Positions 26,443 through 34,884 of a DNA stretch of 64,000 bases are shown here, in pieces (position 1 is the stretch's first letter; the number at the start of each line of letters is the position of its first letter). The notes beneath the pieces were generated by a model. The model had not been told where the DNA came from. It made no database searches and saw nothing but the letters and a program-made list of their open reading frames with translations. Location of the stretch: NCBI RefSeq assembly GCF_030145815.1, contig NZ_JAIXHL010000001.1, positions 1 to 64,000 of the forward strand, read 5' to 3'. The position numbers and the translations under genes are program-made. This DNA comes from Sphingomonas sp. (GTDB lineage: Bacteria; Pseudomonadota; Alphaproteobacteria; Sphingomonadales; Sphingomonadaceae).

Positions 26443-26711
26443 CGCACCGCCACGCAGACCAGCCGCTGCATGGCCTTGTCGTCAATCAGGCCGAACGTAT
26501 GGAGCTTTTCCAAGTGATACAGCTGCAGCGGCACCGTGTGGTGGTTCGCCAGGCTCACAGCCTCAAGCACCTGACGGCCGTCGAACGTCCACATCTCGCC
26601 GCCCTCGTCGTCGCTGAGCAGCAGGATGCCTTCGAGGCGCCCGCCCGACAGCTCGACAATTCTCTTCACCACCAGCACTTTCCTTCTCCACTGCGATTGC
26701 AAGGAGATCAC
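26439..26711 (-). CDS. Small hypothetical protein
   Basis: A 90-residue protein of unknown function with the segment ILLLSDDEGGEMWTFDGRQV. It starts at GTG 26711 with GAGGTGAA just upstream. It is first of three overlapping minus-strand genes in the mobile element. No domain is recognised. Confidence 0.5.
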   Translation of the reverse strand: MISLQSQWRRKVLVVKRIVELSGGRLEGILLLSDDEGGEMWTFDGRQVLEAVSLANHHTVPLQLYHLEKLHTFGLIDDKAMQRLVCVAVR

Positions 26712-26717
26712 TTCACC

Positions 26718-26862
26718 TCACTGGCCATCGACGAAGCGGATGAGGCCGATGTGCGCGCGCGAGATGCAGCGCCCCGGCAGCTCGATCACGCGGCGCTTGG
26801 AGCCGTCTTCGCGGTCGCGAACAGCAGTGAAATACAGCTGCGCGCATAGTCGCTGCGGCGCG
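26718..26862 (-). pseudogene. Remnant of a small gene, 5' end disrupted
   Basis: One minus-strand frame encodes about 48 residues with native-looking sequence (LYFTAVRDREDGSKRRVIE, ISRAHIGLIRFVDGQ) ending just before the next gene, but it has no start codon after the preceding stop. Another frame slightly upstream (LLRRIRHCMSEHSISQSE) also looks native, which suggests a frameshifted gene between 26718 and about 26960. The product is unknown. Confidence 0.35.
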
Positions 26863-27046
26863 CGAGTTCGGACTGGCTAATGCTGTGCTCCGACATGCAG
26901 TGACGGATGCGGCGGAGCAGCTCGGCTGCTCCATGCCCTGCGGGCTGTCGGCATAGCTGTCGTCTCCTCCTGATCGTCACCTCGGCCGATGTCCGGCGCG
27001 ATGCGAGCAGCCAGTCGGTCAGCGTCTGCGTCTCAATCAGCTGCGC

Positions 27047-28282
27047 TCAGGCGTATAGCCTAGGAAACAGCGTCTCCAGCGTATTGCTGGGAAAGCGCAG
27101 TGATACCGGCCCTTTGGGCGTGTCCGAACCGAGCAGGCCCTGATCGGTGAGGTGCTTGAGGACACGGCGCGCGGATCGTTCGGGCAATTGCGTGATCCGC
27201 TCGGCCTCACCGCGGTCGAATTCGCCGCGGATCAGCGCCTCCTGCAGCAGCCGCGTGCTTTCGCTCGGCAAGGTCTCGCTCAGAGCGACGTGCCGTTCTA
27301 GGCGCTTGGATAAGGCCTCGATCTCGAACAGCCCAGCCATATAGTCCAGCTGGTCGAGGCACACGCGCAGGAACCAGGTGGCGAATAGCTCGAGCCCTTT
27401 GAGGGATAGATGCCCGCGTCCGTCGCGGTCACCCTGTCGGACCTCATCAGCCCACGCCATGTGCTGCTTATATTCCTGACGCCCTTCCAGCCCCGGCTGC
27501 AAACCGCGTGCAAGGCCCCGCGAGATCGACCACAGGCCGTGCGCGCCGATGCCCGCCTTATGGGCCATCGCATGGCTCATCAGCCGACTCACCCGGCCAT
27601 TGCCGTCCGGAAACGGGTGGATCCAGTTGAAGCGATGATGCGCGGTGGCCATCGCCAGGATGCGCTTCGCCTTGCCCGGCCCCACACCGTGCATCACGCG
27701 CCCGGGTGCCGGCTCGAAAGCGAAGCGGAGGTGAAAATAGTCCATGAAAGCATCCATCTGCGCGCTGGGCGGCGGCAGGTGATTGCCGATCTCGACATCC
27801 TCTTCCGCTCGTGAGCGCCACTGACCGGGCGTCATCTGAAACGACCGTCCCCTGTGCCGGATGGTCAACATTTCCTCGGACGCGCCATGGTAGAAATCGC
27901 GATGCAGCGCGCGCAGGAAGTCGGGATCTGCAGGATCGGGAAGCTCGCCCTCTGCGGCCTGACCGTCGATCCGTTCCTGGAGGCGGTAGTGCGCGACCGC
28001 TTCTTGCTGAAGGTCGCGCTGGCCCTCGTCCCGAGCGCCGGCAAGCGCGCGTTCGATATCTCGCGGTCGGGTGTTATGGCCCTCGATCAGATTGCTGTAA
28101 TAGGTGTTCATCAGCCGGACCAAGTCGGCAAGATTGGCGGCGGTTCGCGGATGCAGCGAACGGCCCAGCGCCTGCGCGCTGGCAGACAGTTCGGCGACAA
28201 GATCGGGCAGATCGCCGCTCAGTGTATCGATTCGCGCTGGCTCCATGCGAGAGAGGGATTCAGGCGCACTTTCGATCTGCAT
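27047..28282 (-). CDS. Fic family protein (probable adenylyltransferase)
   Basis: A 411-residue Fic protein. The catalytic motif HPFPDGNGR lies at residues 222-230, with all residues needed for AMP transfer. An N-terminal inhibitory helix motif SNLIEG (residues 63-68, Glu67) matches the [S/T]xxxE[G/N] rule of class II Fic proteins, so the enzyme should be autoinhibited. A C-terminal winged helix (about residues 335-400) could allow autoregulation. An upstream TTG at 28306 would add eight residues; neither start has a clear ribosome binding site. It is the last intact gene before the tRNA att site, a frequent place for toxin or defence cargo. Confidence 0.85.
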   Translation of the reverse strand: MQIESAPESLSRMEPARIDTLSGDLPDLVAELSASAQALGRSLHPRTAANLADLVRLMNTYYSNLIEGHNTRPRDIERALAGARDEGQRDLQQEAVAHYRLQERIDGQAAEGELPDPADPDFLRALHRDFYHGASEEMLTIRHRGRSFQMTPGQWRSRAEEDVEIGNHLPPPSAQMDAFMDYFHLRFAFEPAPGRVMHGVGPGKAKRILAMATAHHRFNWIHPFPDGNGRVSRLMSHAMAHKAGIGAHGLWSISRGLARGLQPGLEGRQEYKQHMAWADEVRQGDRDGRGHLSLKGLELFATWFLRVCLDQLDYMAGLFEIEALSKRLERHVALSETLPSESTRLLQEALIRGEFDRGEAERITQLPERSARRVLKHLTDQGLLGSDTPKGPVSLRFPSNTLETLFPRLYA

Positions 28283-28363
28283 TTGGCCGATCTTATCGAC
28301 GCGCAAAGTTTGAGCAAGTCATAGGTGGTTTGCTCGCCTATATGAAGAGCGGAGGCATGCTCC

Positions 28364-28423
28364 TTGCCGATCATTTGGCCGATAATCTGGCCGATCTTCT
28401 GGCCGATCTTCTGGCCGCTTTTT
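28364..28423. repeat. Five tandem copies of a 12-bp repeat
   Basis: Units of TGGCCGATCTTC and close variants run head to tail. On the minus strand they encode the repeated tetrapeptide KIGQ, IIGQ, MIGK upstream of the Fic gene. The same core GATCGGCCA occurs at the Fic start region. Confidence 0.8.
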
Positions 28424-28600
28424 CAAGATGAGGCTTGGTATCAGCGACGCGAAGTCTGAGAGGCGGTGAGGGGACGCGCCCCATCGGGGACCCCCGCCTA
28501 AAAGTGGTCAGCAAATGGTCAGCCGATTACGGTATGTTCGCCTTAAACTCGCGCTTCGTTCCGCTTTCAGATGACGGAAAACTGCCGTTTTTGAGGTTGT

Positions 28601-28652
28601 CCTCTCGTTTACACCGAGAGGGTCGGCGGTTCGAGCCCGTCAGCGCCCACCA
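28601..28652 (+). mobile_element. 3' half of tRNA-Val(UAC): probable attachment site of the element
   Basis: The anticodon arm TCTCG-TTTACAC-CGAGA (28603-28619, anticodon TAC), the T arm GGCGG-TTCGAGC-CCGTC and the 3' acceptor strand AGCGCCC-A-CCA (28642-28652) fold as a normal tRNA. No D arm and no matching GGGCGCT acceptor strand lie upstream. A tRNA 3' end without its 5' half is what remains at the distal end of an element integrated into a tRNA gene. The complete tRNA should be at the other end of the element, outside the window. Confidence 0.82.
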
Positions 28653-28736
28653 GATCTTTCCGGAACCCATCTGAAGCGGCTCACGCCCGCCACCGCGCGA
28701 TCGTGCGCCGATGGCGGGCATGTCGTCGCGCGGTCG

Positions 28737-29099
28737 TCAGTTCGCCGTGATGCTCGGCTTTCCGCCGGTCAGCTTCAGCGTGACATAGCTGTTGTCGCAT
28801 ACATTGGCGCTGCTGAACACCAACGTCGTGGCGTCGTCGAAGGTTGCGCGCAGGTCGAAGCGGCATTGGCTGGACGGGCGATCGAACCGCGCGGTCGTCT
28901 TTGCACCCGGCTTGATCACCGGCGAGCGACGCGCCGTCTCTTCCTCCAGTGCCGGTTTCCAGTCGGTCGATCCGGTCGGTGCGATTTCGACCATCTTGAT
29001 GGACTTGCCGGTGCCATTGGTCAGGACGAAGTCCCAATCCTCGGCAAGCGCGGGCGACGCGACGAACAGGGCCAGCGTAAGGCCGGTCAAATAGCGCAT
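28737..29099 (-). CDS. Small secreted protein, unknown function
   Basis: A 120-residue protein with a signal peptide (MRYLTGLTLALFVASPALA, cleavage after ALA). The mature part contains two cysteines (QCRFDL, NVCDNS) that could form a disulfide. The second of two in-frame ATGs is chosen because of its spacing to GGGGAGGG. No family is recognised. It is the first chromosomal gene beyond the att site. Confidence 0.65.
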   Translation of the reverse strand: MRYLTGLTLALFVASPALAEDWDFVLTNGTGKSIKMVEIAPTGSTDWKPALEEETARRSPVIKPGAKTTARFDRPSSQCRFDLRATFDDATTLVFSSANVCDNSYVTLKLTGGKPSITAN

Positions 29100-29220
29100 G
29101 AGCATCCCTCCCCTAAAAGGACTGCGACCAGCATGCGCCGGTGCGGCGCGCTAGGCAAGATACGGGGAAATGCGCATGGCGGCACCGGTCGAGGCGGGCC
29201 GGTTTCGATTCAATCCCGCG

Positions 29221-29790
29221 CTAGAGCGATCGCACCAGCCGCGTGGCACAGGCGATCCAGGGCGGGTCGGCAACCACCTGTTGCCGCGCGCCCGGGCCAA
29301 GCGGCAAGATGTTGAGCCGTCCGCCTGCGCCCTCATGCGCGATCAGGCGGCCGAACAGGAAGCGACCGGCCGGGCGCGGGATAAGCACGTCGCGATTAAG
29401 TGCCTGACCGAAGGCGGCGGGAGCGAGCCGACGGCACCAGATTTCGTCGCCGGCCCGATAGTCTCCGATGCTGCCGGTGACCATGACCGCGACCAGGTCC
29501 GCCTCTGCCACCGGCGGCACCACGGTCGCGGGGCGCCGCAACGCCTGGGCCCCGGCCGAATCGAGATTGGCCGCGACCGGGATGTCGGGGCGGTCGGGCA
29601 GGCGAACCAGATCGGCGGCATCGACCCCGAGCGCCGCGGCGATGCGGTTGAGCCAGACGACCGATACGGTGCGGGTGCCGGTCTCGAGCCGCCCGATCGT
29701 CTGGGCAGTGGTCGGCGGCTCACAGCGCTGCGCCACTTCCTCCAGCGTGAGTCCCTTGGCGCGGCGCACTTCGCGGATCGCGGTGATCAA
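29221..29790 (-). CDS. XRE family transcriptional regulator with C-terminal S24-like domain
   Basis: A 189-residue protein. An N-terminal helix-turn-helix (residues 3-60, LTLEEVAQRCEPPTTAQTIGRLE) is followed by a region whose MVTGSIGDYRAGDEIWCRRL stretch, here read as GSIGDYRAGDEIWCR, resembles the start of an S24/LexA-type fold. I do not see a clear Ser-Lys dyad. It is divergent from the DUF6456 gene, 55 bases apart. Confidence 0.72.
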   Translation of the reverse strand: MITAIREVRRAKGLTLEEVAQRCEPPTTAQTIGRLETGTRTVSVVWLNRIAAALGVDAADLVRLPDRPDIPVAANLDSAGAQALRRPATVVPPVAEADLVAVMVTGSIGDYRAGDEIWCRRLAPAAFGQALNRDVLIPRPAGRFLFGRLIAHEGAGGRLNILPLGPGARQQVVADPPWIACATRLVRSL

Positions 29791-29845
29791 TGGCGGCTCC
29801 TTGATAACCGATACGGTTAATCGTCTTTCCTACAAGCGTGACGCT

Positions 29846-30364
29846 ATGGCAAGTCTGATTCGTCACAGAAGGAAGGGAAAGCGGATGCGAGAACTGGTCG
29901 AGCGCACGATCGAGGATGGCCATGTGGTGCGGCATGCCCCCGCGCGACGTGCCGGGCGGCGGGTCGCGGTCAATGACGCCGAATCGCCGCTCGCCTGGCT
30001 GCGGGCACGCAAGCTGGTCGATGCCCGGCAATTCGAGGCGGGCGAGCGGCTGCGCGACGATTACGAGATGGCGGCGCTGGGGCCGCGCGTGACGATGCGC
30101 TGGGACGCGGCGCCGATGGCGCGACGCGGCGGTACCCCGGGGGTGGGGCTCGACCCGACCGAGGCGCAAATTGCGGCAAAGCGGCGATTCGACGCGGCGA
30201 TTACCGCGGCTGGACGCGGCCTTGCGGATATCCTGTGGCGGGTGATCTGCGCCGGGGAAAGCGTCCCGGCGGCGGAAAAGGCGCTGGCCTGGCCGGCGCG
30301 CGCGGGGCGGCTGGTTCTGACCCTCGCGCTCGACCGGCTCGCCGACCACTATCGCCTGCCGTGA
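29846..30364 (+). CDS. DUF6456 domain protein
   Basis: A 172-residue basic protein whose C-terminal half matches DUF6456 (DPTEAQIAAKRRFDAAI, LADILWRVICAGESV, GRLVLTLALDRLADHY). The family is found in Alphaproteobacteria and has no assigned function. The arrangement resembles a DNA-binding accessory protein, which is inference only. Confidence 0.68.
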   Translation: MASLIRHRRKGKRMRELVERTIEDGHVVRHAPARRAGRRVAVNDAESPLAWLRARKLVDARQFEAGERLRDDYEMAALGPRVTMRWDAAPMARRGGTPGVGLDPTEAQIAAKRRFDAAITAAGRGLADILWRVICAGESVPAAEKALAWPARAGRLVLTLALDRLADHYRLP

Positions 30365-30368
30365 AGCT

Positions 30369-30839
30369 TCAGTTCATCAGCAGCAGCACGTCGGTCGCAT
30401 CGGCACCGCGATTGGCTACTCGGGCGATGAGCGGGCCGCCGCCGGCGGCGATGCGGCAAGTGAGCAATGCGCCGCCGCTGCTGTCGGTGCAGAGCGGTCG
30501 CCCCGCCGCGTCGAGAACGGTCAGCGCGATCGGGGCGGCGCCGATGCGGCGGACGGCGATCGTCGCTGCGGCATCGGCGCTGCGGGTGATGGGCAGCGAC
30601 CAGGTTGCGCCAGCCGGGACCGTCTGCCGGATCGAGCTGGGCCCTGCGCCGAGCACACCGCGTGCGGCTTCAGCTTCGGCTGCGGCCACCTCGGCCAGCA
30701 GGCGGGGGTCGCCTGCTGCGAGCGTCCGGGCCTCGGCGCGCATCTCCGCACCGGTAACGGCGTGTGGGCGATCTTCACCACGAACCGGCAGCGCGATGAG
30801 GGTCAGCGCGAGGGCGAGCAGGCGGAGGGCAGCGCGCAT
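30369..30839 (-). CDS. Secreted protein of unknown function
   Basis: A 156-residue protein with a signal peptide (MRAALRLLALALTLIALPVRG). The mature part has an alanine-rich helix followed by beta-rich sequence (ATIAVRRIGAAPIALTVLD). It contains a cysteine pair (LCTDSS, LTCRIA). It is unrecognised. It lies five bases downstream of the next minus-strand gene and is probably co-transcribed with it. Confidence 0.6.
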   Translation of the reverse strand: MRAALRLLALALTLIALPVRGEDRPHAVTGAEMRAEARTLAAGDPRLLAEVAAAEAEAARGVLGAGPSSIRQTVPAGATWSLPITRSADAAATIAVRRIGAAPIALTVLDAAGRPLCTDSSGGALLTCRIAAGGGPLIARVANRGADATDVLLLMN

Positions 30840-30843
30840 CGGA

Positions 30844-31269
30844 TCACGCCGCGCTGGCGGGCCGGGGGCCGGTCCACACCGGCGCGCCGACGCGGAAGCG
30901 GACTTGCGGTGCAGGCGTGGCGCTCAGACCGATGCCATTACCGCGATAGCCGACGACCCAGCTTTCGGCGGCGTAGCAGCTGCCGCGCGCGGGGCGGGCA
31001 AAGCCATATTGCACCGCGTCGATCTCGGCGAGCATCGCGGGGTCGCTGCGGGCGAGCAGACGCGCTTCGGCATAGAGCGCAGCGGCGGTGGTCGCGCCGG
31101 GGGTGAAGACGCTGTGGGGGAGGGCGGCGAGCAGCTTGGCCGCCTCGACCATCGCCAGCGGGTCCTGTGCGGCGCGGGCATAGCTGGCGAGCTCACCCGA
31201 CAATGCGATGGCGCGCGCGGCGTCGATATCGATCTCGGCGGGGTCGACGATGTGAACGATCTTGGTCAT
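30844..31269 (-). CDS. Hypothetical protein
   Basis: A 141-residue soluble protein without a signal peptide, beginning MTKIVHIVDPAEIDIDAA. No domain is recognised. It shares the idea of an alanine-rich helix and the DPAMLAEIDA/DPRLLAEVAA phrase with the gene just downstream, so the two may be distant paralogues. It is probably in one unit with that gene. Confidence 0.55.
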   Translation of the reverse strand: MTKIVHIVDPAEIDIDAARAIALSGELASYARAAQDPLAMVEAAKLLAALPHSVFTPGATTAAALYAEARLLARSDPAMLAEIDAVQYGFARPARGSCYAAESWVVGYRGNGIGLSATPAPQVRFRVGAPVWTGPRPASAA

Positions 31270-31309
31270 CTGGGCCTCCTGTTGGTGTGGGGCCAGAATG
31301 CCGCCGGGG

Positions 31310-33769
31310 TCAGGCGTCCGCCACTGACGCTTTCGGTCGCGCGGCGAGGAAGCGGCGATAGACCCAGCCGATGCCGATCAGCGCGACCCCGAGGCCCAGG
31401 AAGGACAGGATCCGAAGCAACCCGTCGAGCGCGGCGGCATCGATGAGGAACACCTTGAGCGTGACGCAGGTGAGCAGCGCCAGGCCGGCGAGACGCAGGT
31501 CGCGGCTGCCCGAGCGGATGCCGAGGGTGAGGCCGGCCAGCGCGAGGAGGAGGAGGGCGATTGAGTATCCGTAGTTTTCGCCGGTGCCGATCGGGCCGGT
31601 GATGATCGCGCCATGCGCGGCCTGACGCACCGCGGCGAGGGTGGCGAGCAGGGCGACGGCGATGGCGGCGCGGGTCGCCAGTGGCTTGGGCAGGAAGCGG
31701 TAGAGCCAGACGCCGGCCAGCGCGAGGTGCAGGGCGGGCGGGAACAGGCTGACCTGCTGCGCGACGAAGACGGGGTTGAGCACGAGCAGGTCGAACCACA
31801 GCAGGCGGCCCAGCGCGAGCGCGAACAGCGGCAGCGCGATGGCGGGCAGGCGGGTGCGCAGCGCGAAAGCGGCCGCGAACAGCGCATGGGTGATCAGCGC
31901 ACGTTCGATGAAGCCGAGGCCGTCGAAGCGCGGTTCCGTGACGATGGCGAGCGGGAGTTTGGCGAGATGGTAGAGCAACAGCAGCGCGATGGTGAGGCCG
32001 GTGCCGAGGACGGCTTTGCGCAACGAGCCGAACTGGCGGCGATCGGGGGTGAGCAAAGCGACGGTGGCGACGAGCGGAAGCAGCGCGCGCAAGCTGTCCG
32101 CGAGATCGGGCAGGAATGGCGCGGTGAGACGTTCGCCCGCGAGCGACTGCGCGATCAGCACGAGGTAATCGGCGAGCGGTTCGGCTGCGGCGATCAGGAC
32201 CGCAGCGACGCCGAGCGACGGCAGGGTGAGCAGCACGCGATCGCCGGTGCGGCGCGCCCAAAGGCCGAGGCCGAGCGTGGCGAGCGCAAAGACGCTTCCA
32301 AGCCATGCGAGCGGAACCAGCTGCCCCAGTGCGGTGGCGACCAGGATTGCGGCGAGCATGGCTCCACCGATCAGGCCGGGATCCCCGCTGTCGGTTATCG
32401 CGCGGCGGCGCCAGCTGACGCTGAAGGCGAGCCCGGCGGCGAGCAGTTCGAGGCCCGCCCACTGCCAGTCGGTGAGGCGTGATGGCTCCAGCAGATTGGT
32501 GAGCAGCACTGGCCCCGCGATGCCGCCGAGCGCGAGGATCGCCCAGCTGCGCGCGCGGTCGAGCAGGATCAGGCCGGGAACGGCGAACAGCAGCGCGAGG
32601 AGCGGGGTGGCGATGAAGGTCGCGCCGGACACGGGCGCAACCAATGCGGCTGTCAGCAGCACAAGCGAGAGGGCGAGTGCGGCAAGCGCTCCGGGCAGAT
32701 GACGCGCATCGCGCCAGGCGAGGAACAAAGCGGCGGCGGCGAGGACGAGGTAGAAGCTCCACGCAAAGCCGTCGAAGGTCAGTGCCGGGGCGAAGATCAG
32801 CAGCTGGACGAGGCCGGCGACCAGCGGCGCGGTGCGCAGCCAGGCGCTGGTAACGCCCGCGCGCGGAAGGGCGAGCGTGGCGGCGAGCGCGAGCGCGATG
32901 ACGAAGGCGGCGGGGGCGGTGAGGCGGGTCGGCTCCAGCGCGACCAGCAGGAAATTGACCCACCCGAAGCCCACGACCGTTGCCGCGAGCGCGAGCCAGC
33001 CCCAGCCCCGGTGAATGGCCAGGCCGAACAGCGCGGCGGTAAACAGGCCGAGGTAAACCAGCAGCGGGCCGATGCCGGCGGCGTCATAGCCGGCGACGAG
33101 CGGGGCGATGAAGCCTCCGGCCAGCGCCAGGACGGCGGTGGGCGGGCCGTGGCGCAGCGCCAGGAACAGGCCCAGCGCGGTGACGCCGATCATCAGCACG
33201 AAGGCGGGAAGCGGGCCGATCAGGTGGTATAGCGCGGCGGCGATGTACAGTGTCGCATAGCTGCTGGCGATGCCAGCGCCCGCCAGCGCCTGACCGATGC
33301 GGGGGTCTTCGGCCAGCGCGGGGATGCGGCGGGCGGCCTCACTGGCGCCGACCAGGATCACCGCGAAGAGCGCGGCGAGGATGGTGCGGACTGCGGGCGT
33401 GAGGAGGCCGATTTCAACGGCATAGCGGACGAGGAAAAAGCCCGCGACGACCAAGGCGACGGCACCGATCCAGACGGGCAGGCGCGCGCCGATCAGCGAT
33501 TCGAGGCTGGGGCGGTCGGGTTCGGGCTCAGGAGGGGGTGGCGGCGGTGTTTCGGCGCGCCGGGCTGGCGGGGTGATGGCGGCGGGGGCGGGGCGCGGCG
33601 GTGCCGCTTGCATTACGGGCGCGGGTTCGGGTGCGCGAACCGGCTGCGGCTCGGCTCGCGCGCCATGTTCGAGCCACTCGATCCGTCGCGTGAGCGCGCG
33701 CAGCCGCTGGCCCTGCACCATCGCGACAATGCCGAGCGCCAGCACGGCGAGGAACAGGATGCCGTCCAT
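31310..33769 (-). CDS. DUF2339 multi-spanning membrane protein
   Basis: An 819-residue protein. After one N-terminal membrane segment and a proline-rich linker (about residues 40-80, APEPAP and PPPPPPEPEP), about 20 hydrophobic segments follow, as in DUF2339 proteins. The segment RPSLESLIGARLPVWIGAVA marks the domain start. The role is unknown; it is an inner-membrane protein of possible envelope function. The ATG at 33769 places the first segment at the N-terminus, unlike the longer upstream start. Confidence 0.82.
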   Translation of the reverse strand: MDGILFLAVLALGIVAMVQGQRLRALTRRIEWLEHGARAEPQPVRAPEPAPVMQAAPPRPAPAAITPPARRAETPPPPPPEPEPDRPSLESLIGARLPVWIGAVALVVAGFFLVRYAVEIGLLTPAVRTILAALFAVILVGASEAARRIPALAEDPRIGQALAGAGIASSYATLYIAAALYHLIGPLPAFVLMIGVTALGLFLALRHGPPTAVLALAGGFIAPLVAGYDAAGIGPLLVYLGLFTAALFGLAIHRGWGWLALAATVVGFGWVNFLLVALEPTRLTAPAAFVIALALAATLALPRAGVTSAWLRTAPLVAGLVQLLIFAPALTFDGFAWSFYLVLAAAALFLAWRDARHLPGALAALALSLVLLTAALVAPVSGATFIATPLLALLFAVPGLILLDRARSWAILALGGIAGPVLLTNLLEPSRLTDWQWAGLELLAAGLAFSVSWRRRAITDSGDPGLIGGAMLAAILVATALGQLVPLAWLGSVFALATLGLGLWARRTGDRVLLTLPSLGVAAVLIAAAEPLADYLVLIAQSLAGERLTAPFLPDLADSLRALLPLVATVALLTPDRRQFGSLRKAVLGTGLTIALLLLYHLAKLPLAIVTEPRFDGLGFIERALITHALFAAAFALRTRLPAIALPLFALALGRLLWFDLLVLNPVFVAQQVSLFPPALHLALAGVWLYRFLPKPLATRAAIAVALLATLAAVRQAAHGAIITGPIGTGENYGYSIALLLLALAGLTLGIRSGSRDLRLAGLALLTCVTLKVFLIDAAALDGLLRILSFLGLGVALIGIGWVYRRFLAARPKASVADA

Positions 33770-33873
33770 CGCGGACCTTGTGGCAGCTTGGTCGCAGTCG
33801 CGCCAGTGCGGGTTTGCGGTTGGCAAGACGAACTGCAGTTGCGCCGCGGTTGCGGGGGCGTAGATGTCGCCAC

Positions 33874-34839
33874 ATGGAACTGAGCTTCACGAAATGTCAC
33901 GGGTCGGGGAACGACTTCTGTCTGATCGATTCCCGCGATCTCGATCTGGACGATGCGAGCTGGGGAAGGATCGCGCGGACCTTGTGCGATCGGGCCGGGC
34001 CGGTCGGCGCGGACGGGATCTTGTTGCTGACGCCCGGAGATGGCGCGTCGGATTTCGGCATGCGGGTCGTGAATGCCGATGGGTCCGAACCCGAGACCTG
34101 TCTGAATGGATTGCGGTGCGTGGCGCGCGCGGGTTTCGAGGCATTGGGCATCGACGCGGCGCGGGTGCGGTTGAAGACCAGCGGGGCTGAAGTCGCGCGC
34201 GAGGTGGAGCTGGCTCCCGGCGTTTACACGGTGCGCGAGACGGTGGGACCAGTGGCCACGGATCCGGCGGCGGTGGGCATTCGGGTGGCCCCACCGGTGA
34301 TCGAGGCGGCGGTGCCGGGACTACCGAGCGACCGCGCCTTTACCGCGCTTGCGATGCCCAATCCGCATCTGATCGCGTTCGTCGAGAAGGTCGATGTCGC
34401 CGAGCTGGTCGCGCTGGGGCAATGGTGCGAGGCGGGGCCGGAGTTGCTGGTCGACCGAGCCAATGTGAGTTTTGTCGAAGTGCGCGGCAGCGACCCCGGA
34501 TCAAGTCCGGGGCTGGCTCTGTTCGTGCAGACGTTCGAGCGCGGGGTCGGGCTGACCAATGCGTGCGGAACCGCGATGGCGGGGTCGGTGCATGCCGCGG
34601 GACTGACCGGGCGGCTGCCGTTCGGGGAGTGGCTAACGGTATTCAACCCTGGCGGCCGCGTGCGCGCGCGCGCCGAAGGACCGGCGGGGGGCGATAGGGT
34701 GACGATCGCGGGCAATGCGACGTTCGAATGGGAGGGGGTGGTCGAGGTTGACCCGGCGACCGGCGTGGCGGGCGCGGTGCGCGTGGTGCGGCGGCGGGGG
34801 GATGAGGTTGCGGCGTGGGAGGGCGCGGTTCGCAACTAA
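33874..34839 (+). CDS. dapF: DapF-like diaminopimelate epimerase, variant active site
   Basis: A 321-residue member of the diaminopimelate epimerase fold, which interconverts LL- and meso-diaminopimelate. The two catalytic cysteines are at about Cys76 (ETCLNGLRC) and Cys231 (ERGVGLTNACGTA). The first motif is normally MCGNGxRC and the second ERGxGET.ACGTG, so Gly to Leu and Glu to Leu changes suggest a paralogue with another racemase or epimerase substrate. A REP-type palindrome at 34494-34512 lies inside the gene and encodes SDPGSSPG in frame, probably an inserted loop. Confidence 0.72.
   Translation: MELSFTKCHGSGNDFCLIDSRDLDLDDASWGRIARTLCDRAGPVGADGILLLTPGDGASDFGMRVVNADGSEPETCLNGLRCVARAGFEALGIDAARVRLKTSGAEVAREVELAPGVYTVRETVGPVATDPAAVGIRVAPPVIEAAVPGLPSDRAFTALAMPNPHLIAFVEKVDVAELVALGQWCEAGPELLVDRANVSFVEVRGSDPGSSPGLALFVQTFERGVGLTNACGTAMAGSVHAAGLTGRLPFGEWLTVFNPGGRVRARAEGPAGGDRVTIAGNATFEWEGVVEVDPATGVAGAVRVVRRRGDEVAAWEGAVRN
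34494..34512. repeat. REP-type palindrome inside the epimerase gene
   Basis: CCCCGGA-TCAAG-TCCGGGG, a perfect 7-bp inverted repeat of a type common between genes in Alphaproteobacteria, here within a coding region and in frame (SDPGSSPG). Confidence 0.65.
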
Positions 34840-34884
34840 ACACCCGTTCAAACGGCCTGCCGAAATGCTCGACCATGCGGCGAG

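Larger units (their letters stand above)
1..28652. mobile_element. Terminal part of a decayed integrative/conjugative element carrying a catabolic island
   Basis: The stretch combines remnants of conjugation genes (TraD, DUF3363 relaxase), accessory element genes (ParB-like, ArdC, strawberry-notch-type helicase, SRAP), an IS91-type integrase fragment and a metabolic cargo. It ends exactly at the 3' half of a tRNA-Val gene, the usual target of tyrosine-recombinase integrative elements. Chromosomal housekeeping-type genes begin just after. The left end lies outside the window. Several genes are cut at sharp junctions, so the element has rearranged and is unlikely to transfer by itself. The boundary at the tRNA is well supported; the idea that everything to its left is a single element is inference. 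Confidence 0.7.

Noticed and set aside
28364..28423. Possible CRISPR-like array
   Set aside because: The units are 12 bp and directly adjacent, without spacers. It is a simple tandem repeat.
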